Positions 1-6,847 are shown, numbered from the stretch's first letter. The stretch is 11,203 bases of DNA from an uncultured Verrucomicrobiota bacterium (GCA_903864375.1 CAIPFS010000317.1:1-11203), one strand, 5' to 3'. Numbers and translations: made by a program. Notes: a model not told the origin generated them from the letters alone.

Positions 1-1
1 C

Positions 2-124
2 CTCGTCCGAAACGTGGCGTTGAAACTCAATGCCAGTCCGGCCATCAGCTGGTACAAGGTGGAGGCCGAAAATCAGGAAAGCATCCACAATCACAACGCC
101 TACGCCTGTATCGAAAAGGGCTGA
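2..124 (+). CDS. 3' end of an unrecognised gene (partial)
   Basis: The frame is open from the window edge to a TGA at 122-124 and gives the last 40 residues of a protein ending in YACIEKG. About three quarters of its codons end in G or C, and the residue mix (several N, H, Y, W) looks like a folded protein rather than antisense noise. I do not recognise the family from this tail; no catalytic motif, signal or membrane segment is visible. It converges on the alcohol dehydrogenase gene, and the two stop regions overlap by 25 bp (100-124), with no room for a separate terminator between them. It could be a chance open frame, but codon use argues against this. Confidence 0.55.
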   Translation, partial: LVRNVALKLNASPAISWYKVEAENQESIHNHNAYACIEKG

Positions 125-1302
125 AATGCAGCCTGATAGAGGGCGCCAAACTCAACAACACCCACGGTTCGAGGGTTGAACCGAGCTGTCCACTGCTGGG
201 CGGCCTCCGCAGCAAGAACCGGTAGGAATCGCTCCTCCACTCCTGCCGATTGGAGGTCCGGGGGAACTCCCCCCTCCTGCATGGCCCCGTGAACCGCCCG
301 CAGAAGCCGATCCACCAGGCCCGCCTCATCACCGCCGGACCCCGGCCCCGCCCATTGGGCGGCCAACTGCACATACTCCCTCCGCGCAGCAGGATCATCG
401 GCGTTGAAGCGAACCACATGGGGCAGGACGAGGCCCACCGCGATGCCGTGGGCGATGCCAAAGTGTGCCGTCAACGGATTGGCCATGGAGTGAGCGGCAC
501 CCAGCATCGAGTTTTCAATCGCCAGACCTGCGAGCGCCGATCCCAGCAACATTTCCGACCGGGCCGACAGGTCGGCTGGAGTCTGGAGGACACGCGAAAA
601 TGCCGGCATCAGATGCCCCCAGGCGGCCCGGGAATACATCGATGAGATGACGGTCCGGCGGGTGGTCACGGCGGTTTCGAGCGCGTGGGCAATGGCATCC
701 ACCCCGGTGACCGCGGTCACCCTCGGCGGCATGGAGACCGTCAACTCCGGATCCAGCAGAGCAATCAGGGCAGCCGCCTTGGGATCCAGACAGGCCATCT
801 TTTGGTGGCTGACCGGGTCGGCAATCAAGGCGGCCGATTGACATTCACTTCCCGTTCCCGCCGTGGTCGGAATGGCAATCAGTGGGAGCAGGGGAAAGGT
901 CGCCTTCCCCACACCCCAGTAGTCTTTCATTTCGCCACCGTTGGTCAGCAGGAAGTTGGCCCCTTTGGCCGTATCCATTGAACTTCCGCCCCCCAATCCA
1001 ACAAATCCATCGATACCCCCGTCCCGCGCCGTTTCCAGGCAACGCCCCACGTCCAAGGTGGTTGGGTTTTCCCGGACATCAGCAAAGCGCACCACCTCAA
1101 TTCCCGCTGCGCGCAGGGAGGCTTCTGCCCGGTCTGCATGCCCCGCCCCCACAATTCCCCGATCCGTGACCAGCAGGACCCGTTTCAACCCCATCTCCCG
1201 GGCCAGCGTCCCCAAACGCTCCAGACTGCCTGGACCAAAGACAAGCCGGGTCCGTGATTGGGAATCGAGGGAGACCGGTGCAGGTGAAGGCAAGGACGTC
1301 AT
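100..1302 (-). CDS. Iron-containing alcohol dehydrogenase (group III)
   Basis: A 400-residue cytoplasmic NAD(P)-dependent dehydrogenase that interconverts an alcohol and an aldehyde or ketone. The family's nucleotide-binding GGGSSMD motif is at residues 104-110. The four metal ligands are all present with family spacing: Asp202 and His206 in GVDAIAHALE, His271 in AAHSMANP and His285 in IAHG. Length matches the family (about 380-400). The ATG start has no clear Shine-Dalgarno site but leaves the usual short N-terminal lead before the first beta strand. The gene lies 42 bp downstream of the SDR gene on the same strand and is probably cotranscribed with it. The substrate cannot be read from sequence; relatives include lactaldehyde, 1,3-propanediol and butanol dehydrogenases. 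It could in principle handle aldehydes made by the acyl reductase pair in this window, but nothing links them directly. Confidence 0.93.
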   Translation of the reverse strand: MTSLPSPAPVSLDSQSRTRLVFGPGSLERLGTLAREMGLKRVLLVTDRGIVGAGHADRAEASLRAAGIEVVRFADVRENPTTLDVGRCLETARDGGIDGFVGLGGGSSMDTAKGANFLLTNGGEMKDYWGVGKATFPLLPLIAIPTTAGTGSECQSAALIADPVSHQKMACLDPKAAALIALLDPELTVSMPPRVTAVTGVDAIAHALETAVTTRRTVISSMYSRAAWGHLMPAFSRVLQTPADLSARSEMLLGSALAGLAIENSMLGAAHSMANPLTAHFGIAHGIAVGLVLPHVVRFNADDPAARREYVQLAAQWAGPGSGGDEAGLVDRLLRAVHGAMQEGGVPPDLQSAGVEERFLPVLAAEAAQQWTARFNPRTVGVVEFGALYQAAFQPFSIQA

Positions 1303-1344
1303 TCGCGTGAAAAGACTGGTGGTTGGCTTGCGATGTTCAAGCCG

Positions 1345-2262
1345 TCAATCACGTCCCGACGAAACCGGGTCCCCTAAACCCGACTTGAGTTGCATCGCCC
1401 GGGCGACATCGATGGCGTATCCCTCCCGAAACGTGGGGTAGTCCGGCCTCCAACCCAACTCCGTTCTGAGCCGGAGATTGCTGACCCGTTTGTGGGTGAT
1501 GCCCCGCTTTTTTCGCGTGGGCGCCTCCTCCGACGCCATCGGGGGCATCGGACGGGTCAATTTTTGCGAAAGCCATTCCAGGAATTCACGCTGGGTGACC
1601 GATTCGTCGTCGGTGCAATTGTAGATTCGACCGCCCGCGCCCCGTTCCAGGGCCGCAACAATTGCGGAAGCGGCATCGTCGCGATGAATCATGTTCATGC
1701 ACCGGTGTCCATCACCGGAAAGACGGGCCTCGCCCTCCAGAAACTGCCTGAAAAGATGTCCCCGGCCGGGCCCGTAAATACCGGCCACACGGAGGATGAC
1801 CGACGGGAACCCGCCACGGGCGGCATCCAGCAGCAATTCCTCCGTGGCCCGAAGCACCGCCCCGGTTTCCGTTCCCGGCTCAGCAGACGACTCCTCATCG
1901 ACCGTGCTGCCGTCCGTCTGCCCATAAACACTGGTGCTGCTGGTGTACACGTAACGATGCACCGGGTGCTGACGGAGCCAGGCCAGCAAGGTCCTGGTCC
2001 CCTCCGGGTACACTTCGCGATACACCTCCGCCCCCCCTCGTGAAGAAGACACGGTATTGACCACCGCTTCAAAGGATCCGGATAAACGGTCCAGCGAACC
2101 TGGATCCGTCACATCCCCCCATGCCGGTTGAATTCCGGCGGCCAGCAGTTCCTCGTGTTCGTCCATGGTCCGCCGCAATCCGACCACCTCATGCCCCGAC
2201 CGCACCAGCAGAGCGCCGGCCGCCGTCCCCAGATAGCCGCAACCGACAATCAAAATGCGCAT
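1345..2262 (-). CDS. Atypical SDR / NAD(P)-binding epimerase-like protein, YeeZ-like
   Basis: A 305-residue extended short-chain dehydrogenase/reductase. The protein opens directly with the Rossmann strand MRILIVGCGYLGTAAG, giving the GxxGxxG dinucleotide-binding motif. Further on are YTSSTSVYG, the usual SDR active-site strand, and LRVAGIYGPGRG, typical of sugar-epimerase-like members. The catalytic YxxxK is not found: where it should lie, the sequence reads AVLRATEELLL. This places the protein with atypical SDRs such as Escherichia coli YeeZ, whose activity is unclear. I chose the ATG at 2260-2262 because the Rossmann fold starts there; an in-frame TTG 12 codons upstream would add a tail with no family counterpart. 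It is the first gene of a likely two-gene operon with the alcohol dehydrogenase and is divergent from iscA. Confidence 0.85.
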   Translation of the reverse strand: MRILIVGCGYLGTAAGALLVRSGHEVVGLRRTMDEHEELLAAGIQPAWGDVTDPGSLDRLSGSFEAVVNTVSSSRGGAEVYREVYPEGTRTLLAWLRQHPVHRYVYTSSTSVYGQTDGSTVDEESSAEPGTETGAVLRATEELLLDAARGGFPSVILRVAGIYGPGRGHLFRQFLEGEARLSGDGHRCMNMIHRDDAASAIVAALERGAGGRIYNCTDDESVTQREFLEWLSQKLTRPMPPMASEEAPTRKKRGITHKRVSNLRLRTELGWRPDYPTFREGYAIDVARAMQLKSGLGDPVSSGRD

Positions 2263-2366
2263 GCCCCGGGAGCAAAGTCCCAATTCCAGGAAGCGCAAGT
2301 GGGAAGAATCACAACCAAGGGACAGGTCATCTGTTGGCCTGAACCGACGAAGCGTGCTGCCGCCGG

Positions 2367-2395
2367 TTGACGGACTTCCATCACCGGCCTAGTCT
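2367..2395 (+). promoter_or_regulatory. Possible sigma-70 promoter of iscA-hscB
   Basis: TTGACG at 2367-2372 and TAGTCT at 2390-2395 are separated by 17 bp, the ideal spacing, with five of six and four of six matches to the -35 and -10 consensus. Transcription would begin near 2402, at or inside the start codon, so the mRNA would be leaderless or translation would begin at the second ATG (2405). No good Shine-Dalgarno site is visible before either ATG, which is consistent with this. It is a pattern match only; phylum-specific promoter rules are not known to me. Confidence 0.3.
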
Positions 2396-2398
2396 GCC

Positions 2399-2800
2399 AT
2401 GGCCATGATCGCAGGAAAAATCGGTGCCCAGACCAAGTCTTCCACCGCCCCCAGTTTCCGGGTGGGTGATGAGCGCCTGATCCGGTTGACCTCCACCGCG
2501 GGCGACAAGGTCACGTCCCTCCTCACCAAGCAGGGTCGTCCTTCCGGGGTCCTTCGAGTGGCCGTGGTGGGCGGAGGCTGCTCGGGGCTCCAGTACAAGA
2601 TGGATCTTCAGGACCAGCCTCAAAGCCGCGACATTCTTGTTGAAAGCTCCGGTGTTCGTGTGGTCGTCGACCCCAAGAGTGCCCTCTATGTGACCGGATC
2701 CGAGCTCGATTACGTCGATGCCCTGACCGAAGGCGGGTTCAAGGTCAAAAATCCCAATGCCGCCACGAGTTGCTCGTGCGGTGAGAGTTTCAGCGCTTAA
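2399..2800 (+). CDS. A-type iron-sulfur carrier protein (IscA/HesB/ErpA family)
   Basis: A 133-residue cytoplasmic protein that carries a nascent iron-sulfur cluster and passes it to apo-proteins. The three conserved cysteines are Cys61 in GGGCSGLQY and Cys125/Cys127 in SCSCGESF; their spacing (64, then 2) is the same as in Escherichia coli IscA. The family core begins near residue 24 (ERLIRLT), so about 20 residues precede it, a little more than in short IscA. There are two possible starts, ATG 2399 and ATG 2405; I give the first. Five bases separate its stop from the hscB-like gene, so the two are almost certainly one operon for cluster assembly. The scaffold IscU, desulfurase IscS and chaperone HscA are not in the window. 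IscA, ErpA and SufA cannot be told apart here. Confidence 0.92.
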   Translation: MAMIAGKIGAQTKSSTAPSFRVGDERLIRLTSTAGDKVTSLLTKQGRPSGVLRVAVVGGGCSGLQYKMDLQDQPQSRDILVESSGVRVVVDPKSALYVTGSELDYVDALTEGGFKVKNPNAATSCSCGESFSA

Positions 2801-2805
2801 GCGTC

Positions 2806-3429
2806 ATGATGGATGCCTTTGCGGTGCTGTCGGAACCCCGGCGGCCATGGGTGGACTTGGACCGCCTCAAGGCTCGTTTCCGCGAAATGAGCTCTCCCCT
2901 GCATCCGGACCGGTTCCAATCGGCTTCGCCCGAAGAGCAGGCGTCCGCCAGCGCGCGCTATGCCGAACTCAACTCGGCCTTCAACCAGCTGCGCGATTCC
3001 CGGGAGCGACTTCCGTTGTTGCTCCAGTTGGAATCAGGCGCTCCACCGCGGGATATCCAGCGGATTCCACCGGGAACGATGGACCTGTTCGTGGAAATTG
3101 GGCAGGCCTGCCGGGATTGCGATGCCTTCCTGCCCCGCCTGACTGCCGCCACTTCGCCCATGCTCAAGCTCCAGGTCATGCGGGAGGGATTGGAGTGGGC
3201 AGATCGCTTGCAGACACTCCAAAGCAAGGTCCGGACCCGGCAGGAGGAATTGGAAACGGAACTGCGACAGATGAACACCCTCTGGGAACAGGCCCCGGCG
3301 ATGGGGACCGCCGAACGGGCAGCCACTCTTCCCTTGGAACGTTTGGAACAAATCTACCGCGCCCTGAGCTACGTCGCCCGTTGGACCGAGCAATTACAGG
3401 AGCGGATTGTTCAACTGGCCATTGGCTAG
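2806..3429 (+). CDS. hscB: HscB-like J-domain co-chaperone for Fe-S cluster assembly
   Basis: A 207-residue protein with an N-terminal J domain (about residues 4-75) and a helical C-terminal half. The J-domain signature His33-Pro34-Asp35 lies in SPLHPDRFQ, followed by the HscB-type stretch YAELNSAFNQLRDSRERLPLLL (positions about 52-73 of the protein), where ordinary DnaJ proteins differ. In the known system HscB brings the scaffold IscU to the Hsp70 HscA and stimulates its ATPase. The C-terminal region (about 90-205) is rich in Glu, Gln, Arg and Leu, as in the HscB three-helix domain, but is longer than in the 171-residue Escherichia coli protein. The start could be ATG 2806 or 2809. The gene follows iscA by 5 bp. 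Its TAG stop (3427-3429) sits on the edge of a repeat element whose first base is the G of the stop codon. Confidence 0.85.
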   Translation: MMDAFAVLSEPRRPWVDLDRLKARFREMSSPLHPDRFQSASPEEQASASARYAELNSAFNQLRDSRERLPLLLQLESGAPPRDIQRIPPGTMDLFVEIGQACRDCDAFLPRLTAATSPMLKLQVMREGLEWADRLQTLQSKVRTRQEELETELRQMNTLWEQAPAMGTAERAATLPLERLEQIYRALSYVARWTEQLQERIVQLAIG

Positions 3430-3547
3430 TGTCGTGTGACCGGAATGGCTTACCGTTTGCCGCGAGGGATTTTCGGCTCCCGCCAGGTGACAAGCCGACC
3501 CGCAGTGGTCTGTGAGGAGTGAGCAACGAAGCGGGAGGCGATGAGAG
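3429..3547. repeat. Palindromic intergenic repeat, copy 1 (right end lost)
   Basis: This block aligns without gaps to 7183-7301, with 105 of 119 bases identical by my count. It begins with the terminal sequence GTGTCGTGTGACCG and has the same orientation as copy 2. After about 3547 the similarity fades, and the right-hand inverted repeat seen in copy 2 is absent, so this copy is truncated or decayed. It starts on the last base of the hscB stop codon. It contains a 28-codon open frame beginning at its first GTG and ending TGA at 3513-3515, also present in copy 2. It carries no transposase and looks like a MITE-like or REP-like element. Without its right arm it cannot form the long hairpin of copy 2. 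Confidence 0.85.
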
Positions 3548-3705
3548 CCGCGGTTCAAGTTCAAACGCCCTGCGGGAAATTCGGGCTCGCTCGAGCGAAC
3601 CGGAACTGCGCCTTGCGAACGGACAGCACTTCCTTCAGACTCATCGCACGGTTGTCGCGGAAAACCAACCGTTCCCAGGTTCGTCACTGGGCTGTCAAAA
3701 CCGCC
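3548..3705 (+). other. Non-coding stretch before the luxE-like gene, with two small hairpins
   Basis: This holds no credible gene. The luxE frame stays open back to 3541, but the first 55 residues (rich in Arg, Thr, Asn) have no family counterpart and begin inside the repeat. Two small inverted repeats lie close to the start codon: CGGTTG/CAACCG at 3649-3654 and 3666-3671, and CCCAG/CTGGG at 3674-3678 and 3687-3691. A perfect 12-bp palindrome, TCGCTCGAGCGA, is at 3587-3598. The tandem hairpins end 14 nt before ATG 3706 and might affect translation, but stems of 5-6 bp occur by chance in GC-rich DNA. No convincing promoter was found. Confidence 0.35.
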
Positions 3706-4845
3706 ATGTTCACTTCTCTATCTGATTTTGGGGCGCATCTGCACTCCCGTCTCGCTGCCTTTGGCGACACGGGCAGCTGCGATTCGTTCGATGACTCCGG
3801 CTTTGACCGTCTCTCCCGGTCGCTTTTCCGTCTTCAATTCGAGGCCAACCCCGCCTATCGCGCCTGGAGTGAATCCCGCGGCATCACGCCAGAAACCCTC
3901 TCCTCATGGAAACAGATTCCACTGGTGCCCACCGCTGCCTTCAAGGAGCTGGACCTCAGCTGCCTTGAGTCCGGTGCTGCTTCCCGTTGTTTTCATTCCA
4001 GCGGGACCACGGGACACACGCCCAGCCGCCATTGGCATTGCACGGAATCGTTGGCGGTCTATGAAGAATCCGCCGCCCAATGGTTTGCACCGCATCTGCT
4101 GAAGGAAGCCGATGCGGACGGAGACCTCGGTTCCCGGGAATCCGACGGTCGTTGGCCCATCCTTTCGCTGACCCCGCCCTCCGAAGCGGTATCGCATTCC
4201 TCGCTGGCCCACATGATTGCAACCACGATCCAGCGCTTCGGATCGAGGGATTCTCTCTTTGTGGGTGCGCTCAATTCCAATGGCGATTGGGTGGTCGACA
4301 CCGATCGGCTCCTCTTCGCCCTCCGGCGGTCGTTGTGCGGCAACCGACCGCTGATCCTAATGGGAACGGCCTTCAATTTTGTTCATTTCCTTGATTTGGC
4401 AGAACAGCGAAATCTCCGGTACCGCCTGGCTGTCGGCTCCCGGCTGATGGAGACGGGCGGCTACAAGGGGCGCTCCCGGGAATTGAGTCCCGGGCTGCTT
4501 CACTCCGAATTGAGCCGTCGTCTGGGCCTGGCCCCCAGTCATATCGTCACGGAGTACGGGATGTGTGAACTCTCCTCCCAGGCCTACAGTCATGCGGCGG
4601 GAGCTTCACCGGAACGGCACTTTCACTTTCCACCCTGGACACGCATTCAGGTGTTGTCGCCCGAGACAGGAAAAGAGGTGGAGGATGGCGGAATCGGCAC
4701 ACTGGCCGTGATTGATTTGGCGAATGTCTGGAGCGTGTTGGGCGTCCAGACCGGCGACCTGGCCGTCCGCCAGGGTGACGGGTTTCAACTGATGGGACGA
4801 ATCTCGCAATCGGAGCCCCGGGGTTGCTCGCTGATGACTGCCTGA
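3706..4845 (+). CDS. LuxE-like acyl-protein synthetase
   Basis: A 379-residue enzyme of the LuxE family (PF04443, related to adenylate-forming enzymes). In the known reaction a fatty acid is activated with ATP to acyl-AMP, loaded on a cysteine near the C terminus, and passed to the reductase LuxC. Visible signatures are HSSGTTGHTPS (from residue 97), the ATP-binding loop; GGYKGRSREL (251-260); TEYGMCELSSQ (282-292); and the C-terminal RGCSL with Cys374, six residues from the end, matching the acylated cysteine of LuxE. The length is close to Vibrio LuxE (about 370-380). I chose ATG 3706 because the family similarity begins just after it; the frame is open to 3541 but that part runs into a repeat. 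LuxC follows after 15 bp. LuxA, LuxB and LuxD are absent, so this is a reductase outside bioluminescence. Confidence 0.87.
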   Translation: MFTSLSDFGAHLHSRLAAFGDTGSCDSFDDSGFDRLSRSLFRLQFEANPAYRAWSESRGITPETLSSWKQIPLVPTAAFKELDLSCLESGAASRCFHSSGTTGHTPSRHWHCTESLAVYEESAAQWFAPHLLKEADADGDLGSRESDGRWPILSLTPPSEAVSHSSLAHMIATTIQRFGSRDSLFVGALNSNGDWVVDTDRLLFALRRSLCGNRPLILMGTAFNFVHFLDLAEQRNLRYRLAVGSRLMETGGYKGRSRELSPGLLHSELSRRLGLAPSHIVTEYGMCELSSQAYSHAAGASPERHFHFPPWTRIQVLSPETGKEVEDGGIGTLAVIDLANVWSVLGVQTGDLAVRQGDGFQLMGRISQSEPRGCSLMTA

Positions 4846-4860
4846 GGCCCCATCCCATCC

Positions 4861-6300
4861 ATGCACGTCCCTTCCCTTCCGCACCTTTTTCTCGCGGACC
4901 TTCCCCCCGAAGCGCCGCTGACGCCTTCACTGGTACGCGACGCCTGTATCTCGGTGAAGCGCAATCGGGCGCAATGGCTGCTGCCCCGACGGACGTCGGA
5001 GCTGGTCGACATCATCGCCTATAATGCCGATCGATGGCTGCAGGCAGATTATCCCCTGCGCCGCATCGCCCTGCAGTCGGGCGCCGCAGAACTCGGCTTC
5101 AGCTCTCCAACCATGGCCCGGGGTCTGGATGCCTTTTTCCGCCAGTTGACCCACGACCATCTCATCGGTTGGCTCGCCCAGGATCTCGGGGACTCCCGCC
5201 GGTTGGACGAGTTTGCCGCCCCCGCCTCCGAGCTGCGGCATGGGCGTCTCGCGCTGGCCCGGGGACCGGAACTGCTGGCCCAGGTGGCTGCCGGCAACCT
5301 GCCCGTCTCCACTCTTTCCCTGATGGTGGCCGGTCTGCTGCTGCGTTCCGGACAATTCATCAAATGCTCCCAGAGATCGACCCTTCTGCCGCGTCTTTTT
5401 GCCCATTCCCTCGCAGAACTCGAGCCCAAACTGGGAGCCTGTCTCGAACTGGCCAGCTGGCCCGGAGGCCATGAGGCCTTCGAGGGCGCCATGATGGGGG
5501 AGGCCGACTGCCTGGTTGTTCAAGGGAGCGACACGGTGGTTGAGGACCTGCGGCGACGGATGCCATCCACCTGCCGCTGCGTGGCCTACGGGCATCGACT
5601 GAGTTTCGGATTCATCGCCGGCGACGTGTTGGGCACCTTTCTCGCCCGAAAAGTCGCCGACCGTGCCGCTGTCGATATCGCAGCCTGGAATCAACTGGGC
5701 TGCCTGTCACCCCATGTCCTCTATGTGGAGGACACCGGCACACTGACACCCGAGGGATTTGCCGCGGCATTGTCCGAGGCACTGGTGCGCATGGAGCAGA
5801 CGGAGCCCCGGGGTGCCTTGAGGCCGGAGGAGTCCGCGGCCATTGATCAACGGCGATCCCTCCACCAATTGAGGGCGGCCCATCATCGTTCCCTGCATCG
5901 CGACGCCATCACCGTGCCGCGTGGGGCTTTTTTTGAAGCCCCCACCGCGGAAACCCAGGTGTGGTCCAGCGAAGGCTCCACCGCCTGGACCGTTGTTTAT
6001 GAGGCGGACCCGACCTTTCGGACGTCCTGTCTGAATCGATTCATTTATGTGAAGCCGTGCCGGAATCTGGGCGATGCACTCCGGCGTGCAGAAATCGTCC
6101 GCGGCCAGATCAGCACGGTGGGCATTGCCGCAACCGAGGGACGTGCCCAGGAATTGGCCCTGGAATTGGCCCGATGGGGTGTCTCTCGGGTCTGTCCCCT
6201 GGGACGGATGCAGGATCCTCCCCTGGCCTGGCGACATGACGGACGGCCCGCCCTGTCGGAATTGGTGCAGTGGACCGATTGGGAACAGGCATCGTCTTGA
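4861..6300 (+). CDS. LuxC-like acyl-CoA / fatty acid reductase
   Basis: A 479-residue member of the LuxC family (PF05893), an aldehyde-dehydrogenase-related enzyme that reduces an acyl thioester to a fatty aldehyde with NADPH. The catalytic cysteine is Cys281 in NQLGCLSPHVLYVE, corresponding to Cys286 of Vibrio LuxC. AAGNLP (143-148) lies in the nucleotide-binding region, and the C-terminal signature LAWRHDG is at 455-461, followed by an ELVQWTDWE ending. Length matches the family (about 475-490). The ATG lies 15 bp after the luxE-like stop, without a strong Shine-Dalgarno site. The two proteins are expected to form a complex supplying aldehyde from free fatty acid. With no luciferase nearby, the aldehyde may feed wax ester, alcohol, alkane or modified lipid synthesis; the sequence does not say which. 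Confidence 0.9.
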   Translation: MHVPSLPHLFLADLPPEAPLTPSLVRDACISVKRNRAQWLLPRRTSELVDIIAYNADRWLQADYPLRRIALQSGAAELGFSSPTMARGLDAFFRQLTHDHLIGWLAQDLGDSRRLDEFAAPASELRHGRLALARGPELLAQVAAGNLPVSTLSLMVAGLLLRSGQFIKCSQRSTLLPRLFAHSLAELEPKLGACLELASWPGGHEAFEGAMMGEADCLVVQGSDTVVEDLRRRMPSTCRCVAYGHRLSFGFIAGDVLGTFLARKVADRAAVDIAAWNQLGCLSPHVLYVEDTGTLTPEGFAAALSEALVRMEQTEPRGALRPEESAAIDQRRSLHQLRAAHHRSLHRDAITVPRGAFFEAPTAETQVWSSEGSTAWTVVYEADPTFRTSCLNRFIYVKPCRNLGDALRRAEIVRGQISTVGIAATEGRAQELALELARWGVSRVCPLGRMQDPPLAWRHDGRPALSELVQWTDWEQASS

Positions 6301-6323
6301 TTGACCTGCGTCACTTTTCGCGG

Positions 6324-6438
6324 ATGGCTTCCTCCCGTTCAACGGGCGACGCGATTCCCACGGAGCCGATGCCCGTGGTCAAGAGGAGCTGCCATGAATG
6401 GGACCGTCCCAGGAAATAGTCCACCCGCAATCGTTTAA
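6324..6438 (+). promoter_or_regulatory. queD leader: hairpins, strong Shine-Dalgarno and overlapping start codons
   Basis: The 97-bp gap after the luxC-like gene holds a small hairpin CCCGT/ACGGG (6334-6346) and a better one, CCACGG/CCGTGG, at 6358-6363 and 6373-6378 with a 9-nt loop. Two bases later comes AAGAGGAG (6381-6388), the best ribosome binding site in the window. It serves two overlapping ATGs: 6394, opening a 14-codon frame that ends TAA at 6436-6438, and 6398, in frame with QueD. The arrangement may tune QueD translation. I saw no match to a preQ1 riboswitch. Confidence 0.35.
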
Positions 6439-6847
6439 CAGAACTCCAAAACCCACCGTGTTCAAACTCCGAAAAACCTTTCAAATCGAGGCGGCCCACC
6501 GGCTGCCGGCCGTTTCCCCAGGTCATAAATGCTCCCGTCTGCACGGCCACAGCTTCGTCATCGACGTCGCGGTGGAAGGACCACTGGACCCGGTTTTTGG
6601 CTGGGTGATGGATTTTGCCGACCTGAAGTCCGCCGTAAATCCACTGATACAGGTTCTCGATCACTCCTACCTCAATGAGATCCCCGGATTGGAGAATCCC
6701 ACCAGCGAACAGCTGGCCGTCTGGATCTGGGATCGCCTCAAACCCAACCTGCCGCTGCTTTCGGAGATCAAGGTGGCGGAAACCTGCACCTCCTGCTGCG
6801 TCTATCGCGGTGCTGGCGGCGTCAATTCACCCTTGCGCAGCAGGTAG
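6398..6847 (+). CDS. queD: 6-carboxy-5,6,7,8-tetrahydropterin synthase (QueD)
   Basis: A 149-residue enzyme of the PTPS/QueD family that converts 7,8-dihydroneopterin triphosphate to 6-carboxytetrahydropterin, the second step of preQ0/queuosine synthesis. Zinc ligands His34, His49 and His51 and the catalytic Cys45 form the QueD-type CxxxHGH motif (KCSRLHGHSF). Asp88-His89 (VLDHSYLN), the pterin-site stretch NPTSEQ (100-105) and Glu128 complete the active site, all with the spacing of Escherichia coli QueD. The ATG at 6398 has a strong Shine-Dalgarno site 9 nt away but gives about 20 extra N-terminal residues; a GTG at 6458, where the family core begins (FKLRKTF), would give 129 residues, closer to the usual 120. 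It may be cotranscribed with the acyl reductase genes. Its 3' end overlaps the convergent small gene by 46 bp. Confidence 0.93.
   Translation: MGPSQEIVHPQSFNRTPKPTVFKLRKTFQIEAAHRLPAVSPGHKCSRLHGHSFVIDVAVEGPLDPVFGWVMDFADLKSAVNPLIQVLDHSYLNEIPGLENPTSEQLAVWIWDRLKPNLPLLSEIKVAETCTSCCVYRGAGGVNSPLRSR

Noticed and set aside
1390..2043. 217-codon + strand frame opposite the SDR gene
   Set aside because: Antisense to a protein with a clear Rossmann fold; proline- and arginine-rich composition typical of antisense frames in GC-rich DNA.
3541..3705. N-terminal extension of the luxE-like protein to the first upstream ATG
   Set aside because: The extra 55 residues start inside the repeat element and lack any LuxE similarity; ATG 3706 gives the normal family length.
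6301..6397. preQ1 riboswitch ahead of queD
   Set aside because: The expected short C-rich loop and A-rich tail that pair into the preQ1 pseudoknot are not present; only simple hairpins are seen.
6324..6419. 31-codon + strand frame between the luxC-like gene and queD
   Set aside because: No ribosome site, no recognisable sequence, and it overlaps the strong Shine-Dalgarno and both start codons of queD.
6311..6664. Minus-strand open frame across the queD leader and 5' half, with a hydrophobic stretch near its end
   Set aside because: Most of it is antisense to the conserved QueD active-site region, and it has no recognisable domain. The hydrophobic tail in the leader is suggestive but too short to support a gene.
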